Below are positions 1 to 6,746 of a stretch of DNA of 17,086 nucleotides, in pieces. The notes under the pieces are model-generated. The model was not told the DNA's origin and ran no database searches. It was given only the letters and a program-made list of their open reading frames with translations. Position 1 is the first letter of the stretch. Each line of letters begins with the position of its first letter. The stretch spans positions 1 to 17,086 of the forward strand of contig DATBDZ010000260.1 in NCBI GenBank assembly GCA_036276235.1, in the 5' to 3' direction. This DNA comes from JANWHF01 sp036276235 (GTDB lineage: Bacteria; Planctomycetota; Phycisphaerae; Tepidisphaerales; Tepidisphaeraceae). A program made the translations under genes and the position numbers.

Positions 1-97
1 AGTTTGGGTGCAACAGGTCGGCGTACTCGCAGACCTGTGCGTATGGTGCACCGCAAACGCACAGGTCTCGGAGTACCGCGACCTGTGGCACCCAACT
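1..97. repeat. Imperfect long inverted repeat (hairpin element)
   Basis: Bases 1-40 and 59-97 are imperfect reverse complements with an 18-base loop. Each arm contains an ACAGGTC...GTACTC...AGACCTGTGC core, and the outer parts pair as AGTTTGGGTG with CACCCAACT. The element may start before the window edge. It has no coding potential and resembles the other palindromic intergenic elements of this window in size and form, but it is not the same sequence. Confidence 0.8.
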
Positions 98-150
98 GCG
101 GATTCAAACTGACCCACCACTGACTTGAAGGTTGGCCCGCAGTCTTAATC

Positions 151-187
151 CTGAACCCTGAACCCTGAACCCCGAACCCTGAACCCT
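151..187. repeat. Heptamer tandem repeat (CTGAACC)n
   Basis: Five consecutive 7-base units CTGAACC, the fourth reading CCGAACC, followed by a partial unit. They lie about 70 bases upstream of the pyrophosphorylase start codon. The unit looks telomere-like but is a short array inside a chromosome. A second heptamer array with a different unit, CAACTGA, lies in front of mraY. Confidence 0.9.
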
Positions 188-202
188 CCTCCGGCCCGCA
201 CA

Positions 203-229
203 TTGCCAATCCCTCGTGCATCCGATAAA
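203..229 (+). promoter_or_regulatory. Weak candidate promoter for the pyrophosphorylase gene
   Basis: TTGCCA at 203-208 and GATAAA at 224-229 are separated by 15 bases, which is shorter than the ideal 17. This is the best sigma70-like pair between the heptamer repeat and the start codon at 256. It is a visual match only. Confidence 0.3.
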
Positions 230-255
230 CCTGCGCTCTGCCCTTAGGAGGTCGA

Positions 256-1674
256 ATGGATAAGTCCGCTCTGCAATCGAAGCTCAAATCTGCCGGTCAG
301 GAACAAGTGTTGCGTTTTTATGATCAGTTGGACGCCGCCGGACGGGCAAAACTTGAGAAGCAACTGGCGTCGCAACATCTGGATACGCTTAAGCAGTTGG
401 CCAAAGAGTACGTCACCCATAAGCCGCAGATTCCTTTGCCCAAAGAGATCCGCCCGGTGAAGGCGTATCCGCGCGTGCCCGATGCGAAGCAACGAGCGTT
501 ATACGACCAGGCTCAACAGCGAGGGCGTGAACTTCTCAAAGCAGGAAAGATCGCGGCGTTCCTCGTCGCCGGCGGGCAGGGAACACGCCTCGGCTACGAT
601 GGGCCCAAGGGCGAATTCCCGATCACGCCGATCAAAAATAAGCCGCTCTTTCAGGTCTTCGCCGAGCAGTTGCGGGCGTACTCGCGTGATTTTGGCAAGA
701 CCATTCCATGGTACATCATGACCAGCGACGTGAACGACGCCGCCACGCGCGACTTCTTTAAGAAGCACAATTTCTTCGGCTGCAACCCGGCCGACGTCTT
801 CTTCTTCGAGCAGGGGATGATGCCCGCCTTCGCGATGGACGGAAAATTGCTGCTGGCCGAGAAGGATTCACTCGCCCTCAGCCCCGACGGTCACGGCGGA
901 TCACTTCGCGCGCTGGAGCGCAGCGGCGCCGTCGCCGACATGCGCAAGCGCGCCGTCGAGCATCTCTCCTACTTCCAGGTCGATAACCCCCTCGTCCACT
1001 GCATCGATCCACTGTTCCTGGGCCTGCACGAAATCACCGGCTCAGAAATGAGCAGCAAGACAATCCCCAAAGCCGGCCCGCTGGAAAAAGTCGGCAACTT
1101 CGTCCTCGGTGACGGCATTCTCCAAGTCATCGAGTACAGCGACTTGCCTGACGAACTCGCCAAGCAAACGAACCCCGATGGCACCCTCCGCTTCAACGCC
1201 GGCTCCATCGCAATCCACGCCCTGCGCGTCTCCTTCATAGAACGCCTCAACGCCGGCGGCCAGCTCCAGCTCCCCTGGCACCGCGCAGAAAAGAAGGTCC
1301 CATATGTCGATGACAAAGGCCAGCCGGTGAAACCCGACAAGCCTAACGCCATCAAGCTGGAACAATTCGTCTTCGACGCGATCCCGCTGGCCAAAAATGC
1401 CATCGTCTACGAAACCGATCGCGCCGAAGAATTCTCACCAGTAAAAAATGCCCAAGGCGACGATTCACCGGCAACCTGCAAGCGCGACCAAATTCGAAGA
1501 GCCGCGCGCTGGCTGCGCGAAGCGGGAGTAAACATCCCCGACAAAGATGGCGAGCCGAATGCGGTGTTGGAGATTTCGCCGCTTTACGCGACGACGGCGC
1601 AGCAGGTGAAGGAGCGAAATGTGAAAGATCGCTTGCCGATTGTTGCTGCCGGCGCGAGCGTCTATCTCGAATAA
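256..1674 (+). CDS. UDP-N-acetylhexosamine pyrophosphorylase, UAP1/AGX-like (UDPGP family)
   Basis: Predicted to join UTP and GlcNAc-1-phosphate to give UDP-GlcNAc and pyrophosphate in the cytoplasm. The 472-residue protein has the UDPGP-family nucleotide loop AGGQGTRLGYDGPKG at residues 105-119. It also has MTSD (155-158), FFEQG (183-187), the uracil-site motif SPDGHGG (209-215), VDNPL (242-246), EKVG (277-280), a VIEYSDLP stretch and an FSPVKNA stretch. The order and spacing match eukaryotic UAP1 rather than bacterial GlmU, which has a different N-terminal domain and an acetyltransferase domain absent here. The start is fixed by AGGAGG at 246-251, four bases before ATG. It lies about 1.8 kb upstream of the mur genes, so it plausibly supplies peptidoglycan precursor. 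UDP-glucose pyrophosphorylase activity is the main alternative; the UAP1-like motif set favours the HexNAc form. Confidence 0.87.
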   Translation: MDKSALQSKLKSAGQEQVLRFYDQLDAAGRAKLEKQLASQHLDTLKQLAKEYVTHKPQIPLPKEIRPVKAYPRVPDAKQRALYDQAQQRGRELLKAGKIAAFLVAGGQGTRLGYDGPKGEFPITPIKNKPLFQVFAEQLRAYSRDFGKTIPWYIMTSDVNDAATRDFFKKHNFFGCNPADVFFFEQGMMPAFAMDGKLLLAEKDSLALSPDGHGGSLRALERSGAVADMRKRAVEHLSYFQVDNPLVHCIDPLFLGLHEITGSEMSSKTIPKAGPLEKVGNFVLGDGILQVIEYSDLPDELAKQTNPDGTLRFNAGSIAIHALRVSFIERLNAGGQLQLPWHRAEKKVPYVDDKGQPVKPDKPNAIKLEQFVFDAIPLAKNAIVYETDRAEEFSPVKNAQGDDSPATCKRDQIRRAARWLREAGVNIPDKDGEPNAVLEISPLYATTAQQVKERNVKDRLPIVAAGASVYLE

Positions 1675-1752
1675 ACACGGCAGGTCGTGGCACTTCCTCA
1701 ATGGCCAAACATGACCTGAACATTCCGGACTTTTTGGGTGTTTTTAGCAGCA

Positions 1753-2433
1753 ATGCCAAGCAATGCGCCCATCCATTCGAAGTTGCTCACCGCAGCAGCG
1801 CGGAACGTCCTGCGACCGATGGGACTTTTCCAAAAAGGATGGTCGCGCACGTGGTTGGATGACAACGGATGGTGGGTATGTGTTGTGGAGTTCCAACCCA
1901 GTTCATGGTTACGTGGCAGCTACTTGAACGTCGGATGCATGTGGCTTTGGATAGAGAAGGACTTCATATCGTTTGACCAGGGACATCGTGTCGAGCAGTT
2001 TTCCGGTTTTCAGGATGACAGTCAGTTTGAATCAGTGGCCACGGGGCTGGCTCAGCGAGCAGCCGAGGAGGTGCAACGCTATCGACAGCTATTTACCAGC
2101 GTGTCAACCGTAGGCGATTTCTACTTGGGACAACCTGCTGCGAACCCGGGGGATTGGCAAAATTCCCACGCCGCCGTTGCGTGCGCAATCGCGGGCAACG
2201 CAACACAGTCGATCCAATTCTTTGACCGGTTTCTTGACTCAACGTGGGACGAGCGCCCGGAATGGCGGATTGCCGCCGAAGCTGACGCTGTGAAGTTGAA
2301 GGCGCTCGCGGTGGACACCTCCGCCTTTCGCCAGCGCATCGCAAAGCGCGTGCTGCGTTCGAGAGAATTGCAGAAACTCCCAACTCTAAAGGCCGTCGAT
2401 TTCGAAGGTCCAGCCCAATCTGTAACGAAATGA
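1753..2433 (+). CDS. Uncharacterised protein, DUF4304-like
   Basis: About 226 residues, with no signal peptide or membrane segment. The N-terminal half reads like DUF4304 proteins: a helix ending in LRPMGLFQKGWSRTW, then an aromatic strand VCVVEFQPSSW and a SYLNVGCMWLW strand. The function of that family is not known to me. The C-terminal half is helical and charged. No ribosome binding site decides the start. ATG at 1753 is chosen because the family similarity begins soon after it; an in-frame GTG at 1738 would add five residues. It is convergent with the membrane-protein gene that ends at 2454 on the other strand. The family match is from memory. Confidence 0.6.
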   Translation: MPSNAPIHSKLLTAAARNVLRPMGLFQKGWSRTWLDDNGWWVCVVEFQPSSWLRGSYLNVGCMWLWIEKDFISFDQGHRVEQFSGFQDDSQFESVATGLAQRAAEEVQRYRQLFTSVSTVGDFYLGQPAANPGDWQNSHAAVACAIAGNATQSIQFFDRFLDSTWDERPEWRIAAEADAVKLKALAVDTSAFRQRIAKRVLRSRELQKLPTLKAVDFEGPAQSVTK

Positions 2434-2453
2434 GCACGCGTCCTGTGCATCCT

Positions 2454-2768
2454 TCATTGAAATCGCGTGATCGGATGCGCGACAATCCATCTGATGAGCA
2501 CAACAGACACGACGCCGAACAGACCGAAGCTCAGGAGAAGCGTTGCTATCGCAATTGGCCCCGGGCCCTTTCTGAGTGGGTATCTCTCGCGTTGGGCAAA
2601 GTCCCTGATGGTTAGGATGGATAGACAGCCTGCGCAAGACGCCATCCAAGTGACAATCCCGGTTGCGGCGCCGACCCAGGGATGGTGGCTGTGCCTTGAG
2701 CCCGTCAACGCGCCACAAAGGAGAAACGCCAGAAAGGACACGATCGTCATGAGTTCAATGAGGGTCAT
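2454..2768 (-). CDS. Small hypothetical membrane protein (three predicted helices)
   Basis: A 104-residue reading frame with strongly membrane-like composition. It has hydrophobic stretches at about residues 3-22, 35-54 and 72-95, separated by short polar loops (SRHSHHPW and RDFAQRERYPLRKG). Such a pattern rarely arises in an antisense frame, so I prefer it to the longer plus-strand frame over the same bases, which has no domain-like pattern. The ribosome binding site is weak (GGGACACC before the ATG). No family is recognised. It converges with the DUF4304-like gene, with a 20-base gap. Confidence 0.55.
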   Translation of the reverse strand: MTLIELMTIVSFLAFLLCGALTGSRHSHHPWVGAATGIVTWMASCAGCLSILTIRDFAQRERYPLRKGPGPIAIATLLLSFGLFGVVSVVLIRWIVAHPITRFQ

Positions 2769-2918
2769 TTATGGTGTCCCGTACTTTATGCCTTTGCGTG
2801 AGTTTCACAGCGGAACCAATATCAAATTACGCGCGATCACTAAAAGATTCTTTTGCCGGAACGCCCGGCAGTGGCGGGGAGTTGGGCGCAGTCCAATTCC
2901 AGGGAATAGCCGCTGAGG

Positions 2919-2985
2919 CCGCAAAGAGCGCGGAGACGTATTCGAAGCTCGAGAGCGTCTCTGCGCCCTCGGCGATCTCCGCGGC
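2919..2985. repeat. Degenerate inverted repeat
   Basis: CCGCAAAGAGCGCGGAGACG at 2919-2938 is partly complementary to a segment at 2956-2985 that contains CGTCTCTGCGCC and ATCTCCGCGG. The arms carry mismatches and small gaps, so this looks like a decayed copy of a hairpin repeat. Confidence 0.55.
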
Positions 2986-3068
2986 GCATCATTTGGGATG
3001 ATTTGTTAGATGTTGCGCAAACCGTTGAAGAATTTGCGAGACAATAGAATATTGCTGCGGCGAGCAAT

Positions 3069-3162
3069 TTGCGCCAAGGGGCCAAGACGCCAAGATGCCA
3101 AGAAGAGGGTCACGGGTCACTGTATTTCCTTGGCATCTTGGCGTCTCGGCCCCTTGGCGCAA
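3069..3162. repeat. Near-perfect 34-base inverted repeat
   Basis: Arms 3069-3102 and 3129-3162 are reverse complements with a single mismatch, around a 26-base loop. Each arm is made of CCAAG-type sub-repeats (GCGCCAAGGGGCCAAGACGC, then CAAGATGCCAAG). There is no coding content. The near identity of the arms suggests a recent or maintained mobile palindrome rather than chance. Confidence 0.9.
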
Positions 3163-3520
3163 TGATTCACAGTGTGGGTGTTCATGTGACCTATTCAACT
3201 GATTAGAGCGCGACACCGAAGAGGCCGGTTCATCGCATTTAGCGTTGCCCTTCGCGGAGCCGCATAGCGAGCTCTTCACGGTTCTCGGACCACGATTTCA
3301 CGCCCGATTATAACTCCTTCTCCAATTCCAAAGTCTCAGAACCGGTGCGCTCGATAGACGTATCAGCGCGAGGTTCGTGTAAACCCGCGTGGTCGGGTTG
3401 ATTCACTCCGGGTGGTTTGCTAACCTTCGTTGGCTTCGGTACGGATGCCGAGCATCGGCCTGTTCACAGGCTAACGACAAGCCTCAGATGGCTTGGCCGC
3501 CCGGGAAAGGGAAGTCCCAT

Positions 3521-4990
3521 ATGTTGCTGCATCACCTTGTCCGGCAATTGGACGTAGTGCCTGGATCAGGGGTCCCCAATGTCGAAATAACCGGGGTCTG
3601 CGAAGATTCGCGACACGTCGCGCCCGGTTCTCTGTTTGTCGCGCGCGCCGGCACCAAAGCCGACGGCAAGCAATACCTCGCCGACGCCAAGGCGCGCGGG
3701 GCGGTTGCCGCTATCGTGCAGAGCCAGGTCGGCGGCGCGGGCCTGCCGCAGATCGTGGTGAAAGATCCCGGTATCGCGGCTTCGTATCTCGCCAACGCGT
3801 TTTACGATCATCCCGGCCGGCTCGTCCGCACCCTGGCGGTCACGGGCACCAACGGCAAGACGACCACCACATATATCGTCCGGCATCTGCTGGCCAAGCT
3901 CGGCTTGCGCTGCGGGTTGATCGGTACGGTGGAGATCGACGATGGCCGCACTCGCCGCGAGGCGAGCATGACCACGCCCGCCGCTTGCGATATTGCGCAG
4001 CTTTTGGGCGCGATGCGCGATAAGGGTTGCCGCGCCGCGGTGATGGAAGCCAGCAGCCACGCGCTGGATCAAGGGCGTGTCGCGGGGGTGCCGTTTGTCG
4101 GGGCGGCTTTCACCAATCTCACCGGCGACCATCTCGACTATCACAAAACAATGGAGGGCTACGCCGCCGCCAAGGCCCGGCTCTTCACCAATCTCGATCC
4201 GACGGCTGTCGCGATCATCAATCAGGATGATGAATATTCGCCGCTCATGATCGAGAATTGCGCCGCGCGGATCATTCGCTTTGGCCTGCGCAAGGGCGCC
4301 GACTATCGCGCGAGCGACGTGCACGTCAGCCCGCAAGGCAGCAGCTTCACGATGCATACGCCCGAAGGGCGGCAGGCCGTGCAGATGCAACTGGTGGGCA
4401 AACACAATATCGAAAACGTGTTGGCGGCGGCCGCGCTGGTCGGCGAAGTATTTGGCGCTTCGCTTCAACAGCTCGCCAATGGCCTGCGCGATGCCCAGGG
4501 CGCGCCGGGCCGGTTGCAGGCGGTGCGATGCGGCCAGCCGTTCGCGGTGCTCGTGGATTATGCACACACCGATGATGCGCTGGAGAACGTTCTCTCGGCA
4601 CTTCGCCCGCTGACGCGCGGCAATCTCCGCGTCCTCTTCGGATGCGGCGGCGATCGCGACGCCACCAAGCGCCCGCGCATGGCCCGCATCGCCGAGAAAT
4701 TTGCCGATCGGGTTTATGTCACCAGCGACAACCCGCGGACTGAAGACCCACGATCGATTCTCGAGCAGATCATCGGCGGGTTCTCAATGACCGGCCGCGC
4801 CAAGGCGAGCATCGAGATCGATCGCCGCGCCGCGATCGAGCATATCCTCGCCGACGCCGGGCCCGACGATATTGTCCTCCTGGCCGGCAAAGGCCATGAA
4901 AATTATCAGATTATCGGAACCGAGAAACGGCATTTTGATGATGTGGAAGAAGCTACAAGATGCTTGCGAGGACGGCAGATCGCTGCGTAA
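3521..4990 (+). CDS. murE: UDP-N-acetylmuramoyl-L-alanyl-D-glutamate--2,6-diaminopimelate ligase
   Basis: Adds the third stem-peptide residue to UDP-MurNAc-L-Ala-D-Glu, using ATP, in the cytoplasm. The 489-residue protein has the Mur N-terminal domain (DSR at 29-31, GSLFVA), the ATP loop GTNGKTTT (109-116), MTTP (150-153), EASSHAL (176-182), TNLTGDHLDYH (198-208) and the carbamylated-lysine site AAAKARLF (K218). DYAHTDDALENVL and GCGGDRD follow, then DNPRTEDP (403-410) and AGKGHE (455-460). DNPRTEDP is the meso-diaminopimelate recognition signature, so the added residue should be meso-DAP rather than lysine. The start at ATG 3521 is preceded by GGGAAAGGGAAG and gives the family's usual N-terminus. 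In-frame starts at 3389 and 3488 add residues unlike MurE. murF follows after 95 bases. Confidence 0.96.
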   Translation: MLLHHLVRQLDVVPGSGVPNVEITGVCEDSRHVAPGSLFVARAGTKADGKQYLADAKARGAVAAIVQSQVGGAGLPQIVVKDPGIAASYLANAFYDHPGRLVRTLAVTGTNGKTTTTYIVRHLLAKLGLRCGLIGTVEIDDGRTRREASMTTPAACDIAQLLGAMRDKGCRAAVMEASSHALDQGRVAGVPFVGAAFTNLTGDHLDYHKTMEGYAAAKARLFTNLDPTAVAIINQDDEYSPLMIENCAARIIRFGLRKGADYRASDVHVSPQGSSFTMHTPEGRQAVQMQLVGKHNIENVLAAAALVGEVFGASLQQLANGLRDAQGAPGRLQAVRCGQPFAVLVDYAHTDDALENVLSALRPLTRGNLRVLFGCGGDRDATKRPRMARIAEKFADRVYVTSDNPRTEDPRSILEQIIGGFSMTGRAKASIEIDRRAAIEHILADAGPDDIVLLAGKGHENYQIIGTEKRHFDDVEEATRCLRGRQIAA

Positions 4991-5085
4991 AAATATATGC
5001 GACATTACCAATAGATGCCGCGCTTGAACCAAGTCCGAAGCACTAAATCCCGGCCACCGGAGGCCGCGCTGCGAGAAATGCTGCC

Positions 5086-6501
5086 ATGAAACCGCTTACC
5101 ATTCGCCAGGTCCGACAGGCCGTTACCGGCAAGGCGCTCACGCCCATTCCGGAAGACGCGCCGATGATCACGGCAGTATCGACGGACACGCGGCGGATGG
5201 ACACCGGCTCGCTCTTCGTCGCCTTGCGCGGCGACAAGCATAACGCCCACGACTATCTCCCCGACGCCGCCGCCTGCGGCGCGGTGGCGGCACTCGTCGA
5301 GCATCCGCCGGCTCAAACCCTGCCGAACGTCGCTTTGATTCAGGTCCCCGATACCCGCAAGGCGATGGGCAAGCTTGCGACATACGTTCGCAAGCAATAT
5401 CGCAGCAAGATCATCGCCGTCGCCGGCAGCAACGGGAAGACCAGCACGAAGCACCTGATCGACGCCGGCGTGCGCCTGCGGCTCAAGGGCTCGATCTCTC
5501 CCAAAAGCTTCAATAACGACATCGGCGTGCCGCTGACGATTTTTCCTGCCGACCCCAGTCAGGATTACATCGTCTTGGAGATGGGAACGAATCATCACGG
5601 GGAGATCAAAGTGCTCAGCGACATGGCGGTGCCGGATATTGCCGTCATCACCAACTGCGGCGCGGAGCATCTGGAAGGGCTCGACGACCTGATGGGCGTC
5701 CGCCGCGAGAACGCGCAGATCATCAGCGGCCTGCGGGCGCGCGGCCTGCTCGTCGTGAACGGCGACGATCCGGAACTCCTCTCGGCAATCGAAGATCACA
5801 AGGGCAAGCGCATCACCTTCGGCTTCGGCACGCACAACGATCTGTTTGCCAGCGATATTGAATGTGGATCAAGCGGGACTGAATTCAGCCTGAACGGCAG
5901 CCGCACGCGCGTCTTTATCCCGATGCTAGGCCGCCACTCCGCGTGCAACGCGCTGGCGGCGATCGCTGTCGGCCGGCGGCTCGGTGTGCCGCAGGAAGTC
6001 ATCATCGAAGGGCTTGCCCAATCGGACGGCCCGGAGATGCGTTTGCAACTTTCGACAGCGGGCCCGATCACTGTCATCAACGACGCCTACAACGCGAATC
6101 CCAACTCGATGCGTGCAGCGATCGAAACCATCGCCGTCCTTCCGACGCAGGGCCGCCGCATTGCGGTGCTGGGAGATATGCGCGAGTTGGGCAGATCGAG
6201 CGAACGCTATCATCGCGAGATCGGCGAGTTTGCCGCGACCGCGGGGAAGCTTGATCTGCTCCTGTGCGTCGGCGAGCAGTCACGATTCCTGGCCGAATCC
6301 GCGATGAAGGCCGGCTTTGCCGAGACGTCGATCCGCTGGTTCCGCGACTCGGCCACCGCCGCCGGCGCCGTCCCGCGCGAGCTGAAGACGGGTGACCTTG
6401 TGCTGATCAAAGCCTCGCGCGGCATCCGCCTCGAGGCCGTCGCCAACGCCATCGCCGCGCAATACGCCCCGTCGCTGGCGGCGGTACGCGTTGCGTCGTA
6501 A
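5086..6501 (+). CDS. murF: UDP-N-acetylmuramoyl-tripeptide--D-alanyl-D-alanine ligase
   Basis: Completes the pentapeptide by adding D-Ala-D-Ala to UDP-MurNAc-tripeptide. The 471 residues carry DTRRMDTGSLFVAL (34-47), the ATP loop GSNGKTST (114-121), NNDIGVPLT (143-151), EMGTNHHGEI (165-174), HLEGLDDLMGV (195-205), GRHSACNALAA (282-292), NDAYNANPNSMRAA (332-345) and LGDMRELG (362-369). Aligned by eye without gaps to E. coli MurF (HLEGFGSLAGVAKAKGEIF), the lysine expected to be carbamylated falls on N209 of GVRRENAQII, an unusual substitution. The start codon ATG 5086 has only a weak upstream purine run; GGAGG at 5059-5063 is rather far. It sits between murE and mraY on the same strand. Confidence 0.95.
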   Translation: MKPLTIRQVRQAVTGKALTPIPEDAPMITAVSTDTRRMDTGSLFVALRGDKHNAHDYLPDAAACGAVAALVEHPPAQTLPNVALIQVPDTRKAMGKLATYVRKQYRSKIIAVAGSNGKTSTKHLIDAGVRLRLKGSISPKSFNNDIGVPLTIFPADPSQDYIVLEMGTNHHGEIKVLSDMAVPDIAVITNCGAEHLEGLDDLMGVRRENAQIISGLRARGLLVVNGDDPELLSAIEDHKGKRITFGFGTHNDLFASDIECGSSGTEFSLNGSRTRVFIPMLGRHSACNALAAIAVGRRLGVPQEVIIEGLAQSDGPEMRLQLSTAGPITVINDAYNANPNSMRAAIETIAVLPTQGRRIAVLGDMRELGRSSERYHREIGEFAATAGKLDLLLCVGEQSRFLAESAMKAGFAETSIRWFRDSATAAGAVPRELKTGDLVLIKASRGIRLEAVANAIAAQYAPSLAAVRVAS

Positions 6502-6564
6502 AGAAGTTACTGGTTTTTAGTTGCTTAATGCCCGGGCCCGATTCTGAATTTCCCCACAAGGAAC

Positions 6565-6642
6565 CGTCATGCTGAGGTACTCCGAAGCATCTGGCCCATT
6601 TCCCCAATCCAGCCAGATGCTTCGGAGTAGCTCAGCATGACG
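6565..6642. repeat. 31-base inverted repeat (family A) between murF and mraY
   Basis: Arms 6565-6595 and 6612-6642 are reverse complements with one mismatch around a 16-base loop. The arm reads CGTCATGCTGAGGTACTCCG and continues AAGCATCTGGC. The same arm recurs at 15704-15734 and 15883-15913, which defines a repeat family within this window. Confidence 0.92.
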
Positions 6643-6707
6643 GCGCTCGAGATTGGCGAAGTCTTGCTAGTTGCGCTTGAAGGTGTGCCCACCGCTCGCT
6701 CCGACCG

Positions 6708-6741
6708 CAACTGACAACTGACAACTGGCAACTGACAACTG
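6708..6741. repeat. Heptamer tandem repeat (CAACTGA)n directly before mraY
   Basis: Five units of CAACTGA: the third reads CAACTGG and the fifth is partial. The array ends five bases before the mraY ATG at 6747 and therefore occupies the ribosome-binding region. No Shine-Dalgarno-like purine run is present there. Confidence 0.9.
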
Positions 6742-6746
6742 CTTCC

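Larger units (their letters stand above)
2769..3520. other. Gene-free interval with repeats upstream of murE
   Basis: About 750 bases without a convincing coding region on either strand. The frames present are short, cross the inverted repeats and have no domain-like composition. The interval holds two inverted repeats, at 2919-2985 and 3069-3162. The last 350 bases before murE show no clear promoter pair, although the murE transcript must start here or further upstream. Confidence 0.6.

Noticed and set aside
151..187. Telomere or CRISPR interpretation of the heptamer array
   Set aside because: The units are contiguous, without spacers, and lie inside a chromosomal region next to a housekeeping-type gene.
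1701..1865. Short plus-strand frame starting ATG 1701 ahead of the DUF4304-like gene
   Set aside because: It is in another frame from the DUF4304-like protein, ends after about 50 codons and shows no family feature.
2467..2916. 149-codon plus-strand frame over the small membrane protein
   Set aside because: No domain-like pattern or ribosome binding site; the opposite strand has clear membrane segments.
2840..3279. Minus-strand frames of 81 and 96 codons in the gap before murE
   Set aside because: They cross the inverted repeats and have the composition of non-coding DNA.
3389..3520. Upstream extension of murE
   Set aside because: The extra 44 residues do not resemble MurE, and ATG 3521 has the better ribosome binding site and family-like N-terminus.
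3566..4567. 333-codon minus-strand open frame opposite murE
   Set aside because: It is an antisense frame caused by high GC third positions; murE on the plus strand has every family motif, while this frame has none.
5005..5835. 276-codon minus-strand open frame opposite murF
   Set aside because: Antisense shadow of a well-identified gene with no recognisable motifs.
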